Part shown: piece by piece, positions 20,128-27,497 of the stretch | Position numbering within the stretch: position 1 is the first letter of the stretch | How the letters are laid out: the number at the start of each line of letters is the position of its first letter | From: DATFCK01 sp963728975 | Lineage (GTDB): Bacteria; Verrucomicrobiota; Verrucomicrobiia; Chthoniobacterales; UBA10450 | Length of the DNA: 64,000 nucleotides | Assembly: GCA_963728975.1 (NCBI GenBank) | Contig: CAVSMF010000002.1 | Coordinates: 558,001-622,000 of the forward strand | Direction of reading: 5' to 3' | Made by a program: the position numbers and the translations under genes | Notes under the pieces: generated by a model | Seen by the model: the letters and a program-made list of their open reading frames with translations, nothing else | The model's database searches: none | What the model was told of the DNA's origin: nothing

Positions 20128-21195
20128 GTGTCAGAATCGCCGATTCTATTGCAATCGATGAACCGCTTTGCCGAACGCCTCGCTTCCCACGGACTCAACC
20201 TCCGCCGCGCGCGCCCGGAAATTTTGCAGGTGAACCTCGGAAAGCTTTGCAACCTGACCTGCATGCACTGTCATGTGAACGCGGGCCCAAAACGGAAAGA
20301 GATCATGACTCGCAAGACGATCGATCGGATCGTCGATTGGCTGGCCGCGACCGACATTCCCACGGTCGATCTCACCGGTGGCGCCCCGGAAATGATTCCC
20401 GATTTTCGTTATTTTATCGAACGGGTGAAAGCGCTCTCGCCATCGAGGCATGTCATCGATCGCTGTAATCTGACCATTCTACTCGAGCCAGGCTATGAGG
20501 ATCTGGCGGCATTTCTTGCCGGCAAAAGAGTGGAGATTATCGCTTCGATGCCTTGCTATACGCCGGAGAATGTCAATGCCCAGCGGGGCGAAGGCGTATT
20601 TGAAGCAAGCATCGCCGGGTTGCAATTGCTCAACCGGTTAGGCTACGCCGTTGCCGGCGATTTGAAGCTGCATCTGGTCTACAATCCGGTGGGACCGTGC
20701 TTGCCGGGGCCGGAAGCGGAACTTGAAGCGGATTATAAACGCGAGCTGGCTGCGCAATTTGGAGTCGTGTTCAACCGGCTTTACACCATCACCAATCTGC
20801 CAATTGGCCGTTTTGCCGCCTATCTGCGGCGCCACAACCGCCTCGATCAATATCTCGACCTGCTGGTCAACGCGTTTAATCCGGCCACGATCGACGGCTT
20901 GATGTGCCGAAATACGCTCAGCGTCGGATGGCGCGGTGAGGTTTACGATTGCGATTTTAATCAGCAACTCGATATGCAATGGACTGGTAGGGACGGCGCG
21001 CTGCGCCGTCCGGACGCTCCAGCGGGGCGTCCCTACCACGGCAGCGAAGGGTGTAACGGCAGCGAGGACCGCCAGCCTCTTTTTCTGTGGGATATTGATC
21101 CGGCAGAGATCGAAAGTCGTGAGGTCATGACCGGTGACCACTGTTTCGGATGTACAGCCGGGGCCGGCTCGAGTTGCGGCGGCGCGATCGTGTAA
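20128..21195 (+). CDS. arsS: Radical SAM protein ArsS (arsenosugar biosynthesis)
   Basis: 355 residues from GTG 20128 (ATG at 20158 is an alternative). A radical SAM enzyme: LQVNLGKLCNLTCMHCH carries the CxxxCxxC cluster ligands near residue 47-54, followed by the conserved VNAGP. DLTGGAPEM is the SAM-contact motif. The C-terminal GDHCFGCTAGAGSSCGGA ligates further metal and is diagnostic of ArsS/TIGR04167. It is thought to join a deoxyadenosyl group to methylated arsenic. An 18-codon palindromic insert at 20985-21038 interrupts the region after YDCDFNQQLDM without breaking the frame. Confidence 0.9.
   Translation: MSESPILLQSMNRFAERLASHGLNLRRARPEILQVNLGKLCNLTCMHCHVNAGPKRKEIMTRKTIDRIVDWLAATDIPTVDLTGGAPEMIPDFRYFIERVKALSPSRHVIDRCNLTILLEPGYEDLAAFLAGKRVEIIASMPCYTPENVNAQRGEGVFEASIAGLQLLNRLGYAVAGDLKLHLVYNPVGPCLPGPEAELEADYKRELAAQFGVVFNRLYTITNLPIGRFAAYLRRHNRLDQYLDLLVNAFNPATIDGLMCRNTLSVGWRGEVYDCDFNQQLDMQWTGRDGALRRPDAPAGRPYHGSEGCNGSEDRQPLFLWDIDPAEIESREVMTGDHCFGCTAGAGSSCGGAIV
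20985..21038. repeat. Palindromic insert inside arsS
   Basis: 54 bp bounded by perfect 11-bp inverted ends (TGGTAGGGACG and CGTCCCTACCA), with an internal GGCGC/GCGCC hairpin. It is exactly 18 codons and read in the one frame that avoids the TAG in its ends (GGT AGG GAC). The same ends occur at 15388-15520. It encodes GRDGALRRPDAPAGRPY, out of character with the rest of the protein. Confidence 0.85.
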
Positions 21196-21283
21196 GTGGC
21201 GCAAGTTTTCAACTTGCGATCTCCAAAAGTGGCAAGTTGGAAACTTGCCCGCTTTTTCGCAAGCGGAGACGCTTCCGCTACTA
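21196..21283. repeat. Palindromic element of the GCGCAAG family between arsS and the TPR gene
   Basis: Two hairpins: GCGCAAGTTTTCAACTTGCG and GGCAAGTTGGAAACTTGCC, followed by CGCAAGCGGAGACGCTTCCG and a CTACTA end. It begins right after the arsS stop and its end supplies two TAG codons to the convergent TPR-like gene. Sister elements are at 28915-29021, 30229-30278 and 33851-33938. Confidence 0.8.
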
Positions 21284-21781
21284 TTCCAGAGGAAACTCGA
21301 CCCGCTCTTCTTCCTGGCGCGGCACGAGCTTGTTCCGCTCGATGATCCGGGCACAGGTATTCCAGCGAAGCACAGCATCATCATTCCCCGATGGCCGGAT
21401 TGGCTCCGCCTTTTCAAACCAAATCATCGCGTCCCGAAAAAGATCATAAGCCTGGAACCGGCAATCCGGCGTGTGCTGAGCCAATTTTGCTTTGGCCCGG
21501 CGTTCGGCGACGATTCCCGTGTAATAAGCGCGCTCGTAATCCCCCTTGAGCCGGCCCAGCAATTCCTTGGCCTGGGTGTCGCCAACCCCGTAGCCTTTTT
21601 CAAAGCGGTCCGTAAGCGCGAGCAATAGGGTAATGATCGCCGGCTGATTTTCAGGATCGGCCCGGAGAATATCGAGACAGATGCTCTCCGCTTCGCCCGG
21701 CTCATTCAGCAAACGGTATCGTTCCGCTTTTTCGAGAGCCGCGGGGATGGCGTCTTTATGGAGGGCTTTGAGTTCGGACAT
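21281..21781 (-). CDS. TPR-like protein of unknown function
   Basis: 166 residues, mostly helical. Residues about 10-55 form a tetratricopeptide-like pair (ALEKAERYRLLNEPGEAESI, then ILRADPENQPAIITLLLAL). The middle contains TGIVAERRAKAKLAQ and a helix FRDAMIWFEKAEPI; the C-terminus is acidic. No enzyme motif is seen. It lies downstream of sdhB on the same strand, separated by a long hairpin (21792-21905). Its stop is TAGTAG, formed by a repeat end. Confidence 0.6.
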   Translation of the reverse strand: MSELKALHKDAIPAALEKAERYRLLNEPGEAESICLDILRADPENQPAIITLLLALTDRFEKGYGVGDTQAKELLGRLKGDYERAYYTGIVAERRAKAKLAQHTPDCRFQAYDLFRDAMIWFEKAEPIRPSGNDDAVLRWNTCARIIERNKLVPRQEEERVEFPLE

Positions 21782-21791
21782 CGTGGTATTG

Positions 21792-21905
21792 TTAAAACGT
21801 TAAAGGGTTGAAGCGTTGAAGCGTTGAAGCGTTGAAGCGTTGAACGTTGAAGATGGGCGTTCATTGGATTGTCGCTTCAACGCTTTAACCCTTCAACGCT
21901 TCAAC
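21792..21905. repeat. Short-unit hairpin without a gene (empty cassette), sdhB 3' side
   Basis: The left arm is made of repeated GTTGAAGC units preceded by TTAAAACGTTAAAGGG. A 28-bp spacer of unique sequence follows, and the right arm is complementary (CGCTTCAACGCTTTAACCC and CTTCAACGCTTCAACC). The right arm runs into sdhB and encodes its last residues RLKR and stop. Units are the same as those flanking the four-helix-bundle gene at 22650-23252, but no reading frame lies inside. Confidence 0.8.
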
Positions 21906-22645
21906 CTCTTCTTCAACCATCTCCAGATCCAGCCAAACGGATCGTAAAACTCGTCCACCACCCGTTCCTTGAGCGGGATGATTCCGTTGTCGGTAATGTG
22001 AATGCTTTCCGGGCAAACTTTGGTGCAGCATTTGGTGATGTTGCAGTAACCGATCCCCTGGGCGTTGCGCAGTTCTTCGAGCCGATTCTCGGTGTCGAGC
22101 GGATGCATTTCCAGGGCCGCCGTGTAAATCAAAAACCGCGGGCCAATAAAACGATCATGCAGATGATGATCGCGCAACACGTGACAAACATCCTGACAGA
22201 GAAAACACTCGATGCATTTTCGGAACTCCTGCACCCGGTCGATGTCCCGCTGCTGCATCCTCCAGGTTCCATCCGGCGCATCCGGCGGGCGGGGCCGGAA
22301 CGGCTTGATCTTTTTCTTGACCCGGAAATTCCATGAAACATCCGTGATGAGATCTTTTATGATCGGGAACGTCTTCATCGGCTCGACTGTGATCGGTTTA
22401 TCGAGCGGAAGACCGCTCAAACGGGTCATACACATCAGTTTCGGCATCCCGTTTACTTCAGCCGAACAGGAGCCGCACTTGCCTGCTTTGCAGTTCCATC
22501 GGCAGGCCAGATCATTCGCCTCGGTCGCCTGGATATGGTTTACGGCATCCAGCACCACCATCCCCTCGGAGATGCCGCAGGTATAATCGCGGAACTCTCC
22601 GCCGTCGGCATTACCGCGCCAGATTTTGAACGTGGCCGTGGTCAC
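21893..22645 (-). CDS. sdhB: Succinate dehydrogenase/fumarate reductase iron-sulfur subunit
   Basis: 250 residues. Carries electrons from the flavoprotein to the membrane anchor. The plant-type [2Fe-2S] ligands are in CRWNCKAGKCGSCSAEV with a downstream Cys in PKLMC. The C-terminal ferredoxin part has CIECFLCQDVC and CTKVCPESI for the [4Fe-4S] and [3Fe-4S] clusters. It starts with GTG at 22645, seven bases after the stop of the four-helix-bundle gene and with no clear ribosome site, so its translation may depend on that gene. The last codons and stop lie in a repeat arm. Confidence 0.93.
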   Translation of the reverse strand: MTTATFKIWRGNADGGEFRDYTCGISEGMVVLDAVNHIQATEANDLACRWNCKAGKCGSCSAEVNGMPKLMCMTRLSGLPLDKPITVEPMKTFPIIKDLITDVSWNFRVKKKIKPFRPRPPDAPDGTWRMQQRDIDRVQEFRKCIECFLCQDVCHVLRDHHLHDRFIGPRFLIYTAALEMHPLDTENRLEELRNAQGIGYCNITKCCTKVCPESIHITDNGIIPLKERVVDEFYDPFGWIWRWLKKRLKR

Positions 22646-22649
22646 ATTT

Positions 22650-23252
22650 CGTTAAAGGGTTAAAGCGTTGAAGCGTTGAAGCGGAGGAGGCAACCGACCA
22701 TCGAGTAGCTCGTCAAGCTGATCGTCTGTCCATCGGTAACCGGGCGAGTCTTCCTGCAGCTTCAGCGTCGCACCCCGCTTTTGTTCGCGCAGCCACCGCA
22801 TGTACCCGTTGAGCAACTTGTGAACGCGCCAGCCGTGGTCCTTCAACTCCCCGATCTCGGCAATCGCCAAGTAGGATTCATCCTCGCAAACGTTTAGGTC
22901 GTCGAGGAGTTCCTCCAGGGAACCGCGAGCATTCAGACAGAATTTAATCTGTTCCAGATAATGAAATCGCCCATGACCTTCGGCGATGTTGTTGGTCAGC
23001 GAAACCGAGGCACGGCGAATCTGGCTTCCCAATTCAAATTTTTCGAAATCAGGCAGCCGCCGATTCACCTGATACATTGCCTTTCGAAATTCGCGGGCAC
23101 ATTGATAGGCCTCCAAGTCTTCAAACGTACGGTAGCGGCGCTGCTCCGTTTGCGGTTTCGAAGGCTCCTTATGATCGTCAGTGTTCTCAGTATTGTCAGT
23201 CTTCATACGCTTCATACCCTTCAACGATTCAACCCTTCAACCCTTTAACGAT
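22650..23252. mobile_element. IVS-type cassette: four-helix-bundle gene enclosed by complementary short-unit repeats, between sdhA and sdhB
   Basis: Left arm 22650-22682 (CGTTAAAGGGTTAAAGCGTT, then GAAGCGTTGAAG) and right arm about 23206-23252 (CTTCAACGATTCAACCCTTC, then AACCCTTTAACG) are inverted copies; the outer 12 bp CGTTAAAGGGTT pair perfectly. Between them lies one gene. The right arm also holds the sdhA stop and the cassette gene's start region; the left arm encodes that gene's last nine residues and stop. Such a unit would fold into a stem if transcribed with sdh mRNA. No target-site duplication was identified. Confidence 0.6.
22652..23215 (-). CDS. Four-helix-bundle protein (23S rRNA intervening-sequence protein family)
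   Basis: About 187 residues. The family core is clear: FEDLEAYQCAREFRKAMYQV, then LGSQIRRASVSLTNNIAEGH and the helix NARGSLEELLDDLNVC. These are hallmarks of the IVS/S23-like protein first found in rRNA intervening sequences and related to the Avd protein of diversity-generating retroelements. It has a charged N-terminal extension and a longer C-terminus (GYRWTDDQLDELL) than the usual 115-125 residues. The ATG at 23215 or 23206 is the likely start; a TTG at 23224 lies deeper in the repeat. The last residues LQRFNALTL and the stop are repeat-encoded. Co-oriented with sdhA and sdhB. Confidence 0.85.
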   Translation of the reverse strand: MKRMKTDNTENTDDHKEPSKPQTEQRRYRTFEDLEAYQCAREFRKAMYQVNRRLPDFEKFELGSQIRRASVSLTNNIAEGHGRFHYLEQIKFCLNARGSLEELLDDLNVCEDESYLAIAEIGELKDHGWRVHKLLNGYMRWLREQKRGATLKLQEDSPGYRWTDDQLDELLDGRLPPPLQRFNALTL

Positions 23253-25056
23253 TCTCCTCAATCACCTGCTTCAAATAATCGGGCATTTCCCGGAGCGGTT
23301 CCAGCCGAACCTGCATCGATCCATCGGCGGCCTTGGCCACGATGGTATTCAGTTTCGAAAAACGTTCGTCTTTCTCCGGATAATCTTCCCGGAATTGCGC
23401 GCCCCGACTTTCCTTCCTTTCCAGGGCCGCCCGGGTAATTGCTTCGGATACGGTAAGAAGATTCTTCAGATCGAGGGCGGCGTGCCACCCGGGGTTGAAA
23501 TCACGGTTGCCGGTGACTCCAACGTGCCCCGCGCGATCCCAGAATGTTTTTATATGATCGAGAGCGGAACGCATCTCGCCTTCGTCGCGGACGATACCGA
23601 CGTTATGTTGCATCACTTCCTGCAAATCCCGCTGCACCGAATACGGATTTTCGCCGTGGCTGTTCTCGAACGGCTTGAGCGCCTCGCGCGCCTGCAGGTC
23701 GATTTTTTCATTGTTGATTTTGCCGTACTCATTTTCCTTGGCGAACCTGGCCGCAAATTCACCAGCCCGTTTCCCAAATACCAAAAGATCCGATAGCGAA
23801 TTCCCCCCAAGCCGGTTTGCTCCGTTAATTCCCGCGGCGCATTCGCCCGCGGCAAACAATCCCGGCACATCCGACATCTGGGTATCCCCGTCCACGTGCA
23901 CGCCTCCCATAATATAATGCGTGGTCGGTCCGACCTCCATCGCTTCCTTGGTGATGTCCACGTCACCCAGCGCCTTGAACTGGTGATACATGCTCGGCAG
24001 CTTGCGCTTGATGTGCTCCTCCGCCTTCGCCATTTTTTTCCTGATCCAGGAGATGTCGAGATAAACGCCGCCATGCGGAGTTCCCCGCCCTTCCTTGATC
24101 TCGCGCACGATGCAGCGCGCGACATGATCGCGGGTCAATAATTCCGGCGGGCGCCGCGCGTTTTTGTCGCCCTGGGTATAACGCCACCCCTCTTCTTCGT
24201 TGTCGGCGGTCTGCGCCTTGTAGTTATCGGGGATAAACTCGAACATGAAACGCTTGCCATCGGCGTTGGTCAGAATGCCGCCTTCACCGCGCACTCCTTC
24301 CGTAACCAGCATTCCGGCAACGCTCGGGGGCCAGACCATCCCGGTAGGATGGAATTGAATGTATTCCATGTCGATTAATTCGGCGCCGGCATGGTAAGCG
24401 AGCGAATGCCCATCGCCTGTGCAATCCCAGCTGTTACTGGTAATTTTGTAGGTCTTGCCAATGCCGCCGGTGGCGAGCACAACCGCTTTGGCCCGGTAAA
24501 TTCTGAAGCGCCCACGCTGGCGATCGTATCCGAATGCGCCAACCACCCGTTCTCCTTCCTTGAGCAGACTGATGACGCAAATCTCCATGTGCACGTCGAT
24601 ACCCCGATGCACCCCGTGATCCTGCAACGTGCGAATCATCTCCAGGCCGGTGCGATCGCCAACATGGGCCAGACGCGGATATTTGTGACCGCCAAAGTTT
24701 CTCTGCAAAATGCGACCGTCCTTTGTCCGGTCGAACACGGCTCCCCACGCTTCCAGTTCGTGCACACGGTCGGGCGCCTCCTTGGCATGCAGCTCGGCCA
24801 TGCGCCAGTTGTTTACGTACTGGCCGCCGCGCATGGTATCGGCAAAATGCACTTTCCAGTTGTCACGCTCGTCCACGTTGGCCAGAGCGGCGGCGATCCC
24901 GCCCTCGGCCATAACCGTGTGGGCTTTGCCCAGAAGACATTTGCAAACCATCCCAACCGAAACACCGGCGGCGGATGCTTCAATCGCCGCGCGCAGACCG
25001 GCGCCGCCGGAGCCGATAATGAGGACGTCATGCTGGTAAGTTTCGTATTCGGCCAT
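23245..25056 (-). CDS. sdhA: Succinate dehydrogenase/fumarate reductase flavoprotein subunit
   Basis: 603 residues from ATG 25056. Oxidises succinate (or reduces fumarate) with covalent FAD. N-terminal dinucleotide fold HDVLIIGSGGAGLRAAIEA; KAHTVMAEGGIAAAL includes the histidine expected to bind FAD; catalytic-region motifs QFHPTGM, EGVRGEGG and MGGVHVDGD; C-terminal helical domain. Its stop TAA falls within the repeat arm of the IVS-type cassette. The expected anchor gene (26081-26902) is upstream but separated by a thioredoxin gene on the other strand. Confidence 0.95.
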   Translation of the reverse strand: MAEYETYQHDVLIIGSGGAGLRAAIEASAAGVSVGMVCKCLLGKAHTVMAEGGIAAALANVDERDNWKVHFADTMRGGQYVNNWRMAELHAKEAPDRVHELEAWGAVFDRTKDGRILQRNFGGHKYPRLAHVGDRTGLEMIRTLQDHGVHRGIDVHMEICVISLLKEGERVVGAFGYDRQRGRFRIYRAKAVVLATGGIGKTYKITSNSWDCTGDGHSLAYHAGAELIDMEYIQFHPTGMVWPPSVAGMLVTEGVRGEGGILTNADGKRFMFEFIPDNYKAQTADNEEEGWRYTQGDKNARRPPELLTRDHVARCIVREIKEGRGTPHGGVYLDISWIRKKMAKAEEHIKRKLPSMYHQFKALGDVDITKEAMEVGPTTHYIMGGVHVDGDTQMSDVPGLFAAGECAAGINGANRLGGNSLSDLLVFGKRAGEFAARFAKENEYGKINNEKIDLQAREALKPFENSHGENPYSVQRDLQEVMQHNVGIVRDEGEMRSALDHIKTFWDRAGHVGVTGNRDFNPGWHAALDLKNLLTVSEAITRAALERKESRGAQFREDYPEKDERFSKLNTIVAKAADGSMQVRLEPLREMPDYLKQVIEENR

Positions 25057-25190
25057 GGGCAAAGCGTTAAAAGAGTTACAAAAGCTACAACGTTAAATCG
25101 GAGAGTTCGCCACGTTTTTTTACGAATCCTCTCGTCCCTGTGCAAGCGTGTATCAGGTAGAGGGTTTCATTCAGGATCGGCGCAGCATCC

Positions 25191-25308
25191 GTTGTAGGCC
25201 GTCTGGGTCAGACGGCAAACTTATAATACGTTGTCAGACAGTGAGAACGCGGCGCATCCCCCACCGTCTCCGCTACGCCCCCGGCGTTTCACAGAAACGC
25301 CCTACAAC
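25191..25308. repeat. Palindromic element with GTTGTAGG ends, upstream of sdhA
   Basis: About 118 bp with 8-bp inverted ends GTTGTAGG and CCTACAAC. Internal hairpins are GCCGTCTGGGTCAGACGGC and GGCGTTTCACAGAAACGCC. It fills the gap between sdhA and the divergent thioredoxin gene, where their promoters would be expected. Confidence 0.8.
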
Positions 25309-25381
25309 TTCAGACCGCGCAGCGCGCCCGGATAAACCCGCGGAACTTGAGCTTACCCTGCGAAACCCTTAACCTTGGACC

Positions 25382-25831
25382 ATGGACGCCGACGACAAGG
25401 GATTGCTGGCGCGCTGCCCGCATTGCGGTCAGCGCAATCGGTTGAAGTACGACGCGCTCAAACAAACCTTCCGCTGTGGCAAGTGCCATAACGAACTGCG
25501 CACACCGCCCGAACCGGTCGATGTCCAAAGCGATCTCGCCTTCGACGCCCTCGTTACCCGCTCGCCCCTGCCGGTTCTGGTTGATTTCTGGGCGCCCTGG
25601 TGCGGCCCATGCAAGATGGTAGCGCCGGAAATTCAGAAAGTGGCGGCGGAAAGCTCGGGGCAATTAGTAGTAGCAAAAGTGAACACGGAAGAACTTCCCA
25701 ATCTGGCCCAGCGGTTTCGGATTACGGCAATTCCAACCATGGCTCTGTTCAAGAATGGACTCGAAGTGGCGCGTCAACAGGGAGCAATGCCCGCCCCAGC
25801 CATCCGCAGATTTATAGCGTCGGCCGGCTGA
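25382..25831 (+). CDS. Thioredoxin 2-like protein with N-terminal zinc ribbon
   Basis: 149 residues. The N-terminal RCPHCGQRN and FRCGKCHNEL form a four-Cys zinc site, as in TrxC. The thioredoxin fold follows, with active site WAPWCGPCKM near residue 75 and the cis-proline in TAIPTMALF. Reduces protein disulphides in the cytoplasm, often under oxidative stress. It lies on the plus strand between the sdh anchor gene and sdhA, splitting that operon. Confidence 0.92.
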   Translation: MDADDKGLLARCPHCGQRNRLKYDALKQTFRCGKCHNELRTPPEPVDVQSDLAFDALVTRSPLPVLVDFWAPWCGPCKMVAPEIQKVAAESSGQLVVAKVNTEELPNLAQRFRITAIPTMALFKNGLEVARQQGAMPAPAIRRFIASAG

Positions 25832-25940
25832 AGTTGCTCCGTTGGAAGGTAGAGCTCCGGCGGCGCCGGGGCGGATCGACCTCTCCGAAGGACGATGCTA
25901 AATCATTCGCTCTATTACGTGGAATTTCCGGAGACGGCCC

Positions 25941-26055
25941 ACCAAACACACGAAACAAACGAAATTGCTCAAATTGTAGGGATTTTTGTAGCGCGTCGGT
26001 ACCAGACGCGAATGCCGCCCTTTTCGTGTCCTTTCGTGTATTTCGCGGGCAATTA
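25941..26055. repeat. Short-unit hairpin without a gene, between trxC-like and sdh anchor genes
   Basis: The left arm ACACACGAAACAAACGAAAT (about 25945-25965) is complementary in composition and order to the right arm TTTTCGTGTCCTTTCGTGTA (about 26018-26040). Between them, a small hairpin GCGTCGGTACCAGACGC lies within a TGTAG-headed stretch. No coding sequence is seen. Same layout as the empty hairpin at 21792-21905 but with a different unit. Confidence 0.6.
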
Positions 26056-26080
26056 AAGCCTTGGTAAACGCTCCGCTGCC

Positions 26081-26902
26081 TCAGAAGACCCGGAAGTCGT
26101 GAATAATGCCCATTGCGCAGAGGCGCACATACAGATCGGAGAAGCCGACCCAGAAGAGACTCATCCAGGCCCAGAGCATATGGCGTTGGTTGAAGCAGGT
26201 GGCGCAGGCGTAGACACGATAGGAGGTGGGGGATTTGGAGAACTGATCGAATAACCCGCCAATGAGATGCCGGAGCGAATGGCAGCCGAATATATAACCG
26301 CCGAGCAGAATCACGTTGATGGCCAGAACGATGGTTCCAATTCCCAGACCGATGGTCTCGCGGCCGGTCCCGGGATTGAAAAACCAAAGCGCTTTCCACA
26401 CATCGTAAGTAAGAATAATAATAAAGACCAGGGCCAGATAGAGAAAGTAGCGGTGCACATTCTGGATGATCAGCGGAAACGAACGCTCTCCCAGATACGT
26501 CTTGCGCGGTTCCCCCACCGTGCACGCAGGCGGGTCCGCCCAGAACGCTTTATAATATGCGCCCCGGTAATAATAACAGGTGAGTCGGAAACCGGCCGGC
26601 GCCCAGAGAATCAGCAGGGCCGGCGAAAAGATCAGCCAGCCGGGCCACCATTCCGGCTTTGGGCCAAACCAGCTATGAGGGGACGCTCCGAACAGCTCCG
26701 GCGAATAGAACGGCGAAATGTAGTTTCCAAAATAATAATGTACCCCCTGCAACGCCGCCCAGGTGGAATAAACGATGAAACTCCCCAGACCGACAAAGAT
26801 GAGGAGGGGTTGCACCCACCACAGATCCTGGCGCATCGTTTGGCCAAAAGGCCGCTGTGGCATGGTCAGTTCCGAATCAGGCATGGGCGTCGCGCTCTGC
26901 AA
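26081..26902 (-). CDS. Succinate dehydrogenase membrane anchor, Sdh1 (Rv0249c-like) type
   Basis: 273 residues with about five membrane helices. It resembles the single large anchor subunit of actinobacterial Sdh1: DLWWVQPLLIFVGLGSFIVY, YISPFYSPELFG, GFRLTCYYYRGAYYKAFW, PPACTVGEPRKTYLGE, QNVHRYFLYLAL and HSLRHLIGG. The histidines in the last two motifs are candidate haem b ligands. It anchors SdhAB to the membrane and passes electrons to quinone. It is upstream of sdhA on the same strand, with trxC and two repeat elements in between. Confidence 0.85.
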   Translation of the reverse strand: MQSATPMPDSELTMPQRPFGQTMRQDLWWVQPLLIFVGLGSFIVYSTWAALQGVHYYFGNYISPFYSPELFGASPHSWFGPKPEWWPGWLIFSPALLILWAPAGFRLTCYYYRGAYYKAFWADPPACTVGEPRKTYLGERSFPLIIQNVHRYFLYLALVFIIILTYDVWKALWFFNPGTGRETIGLGIGTIVLAINVILLGGYIFGCHSLRHLIGGLFDQFSKSPTSYRVYACATCFNQRHMLWAWMSLFWVGFSDLYVRLCAMGIIHDFRVF

Positions 26903-27044
26903 CTCTGCTTGAATAACGGTGCTCGATCACGATTTCAATAAAATCCCTCCGCTCTTACAAGGCGAGACATCGTCCGAAATCTTAGAATCGGCATCATTTT
27001 TGCTGAAAACCGGCTTGTTTTCCAACAATTGAGAAACAAACCAG

Positions 27045-27497
27045 ATGATTTCGACGAACGTCAAGGCGAGTCGCGCCGGTTTTACCCTAACCGAGATCAT
27101 GATCGTCGTCGCGGTCATCGCCCTGCTCGCCGCGATAGCCGTTCCCGCCTTCCTTCGCGCTAGAAAACGCTCCCAAGCCTCGCTCATAAAAAACGAGCTC
27201 CGTATGATTGATTCCGCGGTTGCACAGTACGCGGTGGAAACAAATAAGAGAACTGGCGACGCCGTCGAAGTGGACGATTGGATCGACTATGTAAAAGAAG
27301 ACAGCAATCTTTACGATGACGTGAATCTCCTCGGCGATGAATACGGCGACCAGGTCGTTGACAGCCTGCCTGCCGTCCCGGGCGCCTCCTGGGATGCGTT
27401 ATCCGATGTCGTCGACAGCGATTTCTGGGCGCCCTACCCGCGGGAAGGACCAACACCCATTCCCCGGCATAGAGCGAAACGAAGAAGGCACCACTAG
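27045..27497 (+). CDS. Type IV pilin / type II secretion pseudopilin-like protein
   Basis: 150 residues. Class III leader cleaved before Phe in RAGFTLTEIMIVVAVIALLA, with the Glu at position +5 of the mature protein, followed by AAIAVPAFLRARKRSQ. The acidic C-terminal domain (VEVDDWIDYVKEDSNLYDD) is short and ends in a basic tail. Similar prepilin-like proteins are abundant in Verrucomicrobiota and are often orphans. No secretion or pilus assembly gene is nearby. It ends convergently with the next gene, four bases overlapping. Confidence 0.8.
   Translation: MISTNVKASRAGFTLTEIMIVVAVIALLAAIAVPAFLRARKRSQASLIKNELRMIDSAVAQYAVETNKRTGDAVEVDDWIDYVKEDSNLYDDVNLLGDEYGDQVVDSLPAVPGASWDALSDVVDSDFWAPYPREGPTPIPRHRAKRRRHH

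Noticed and set aside
16461..21195. Complete arsenosugar operon
   Set aside because: Only the glycosyltransferase-like gene and arsS are present, 3 kb apart and on opposite strands; no arsM or arsR is visible in the window.
22652..23215. Diversity-generating retroelement (Avd-like protein)
   Set aside because: No reverse transcriptase or template/variable repeat is found nearby; the protein fits the IVS branch of the fold.
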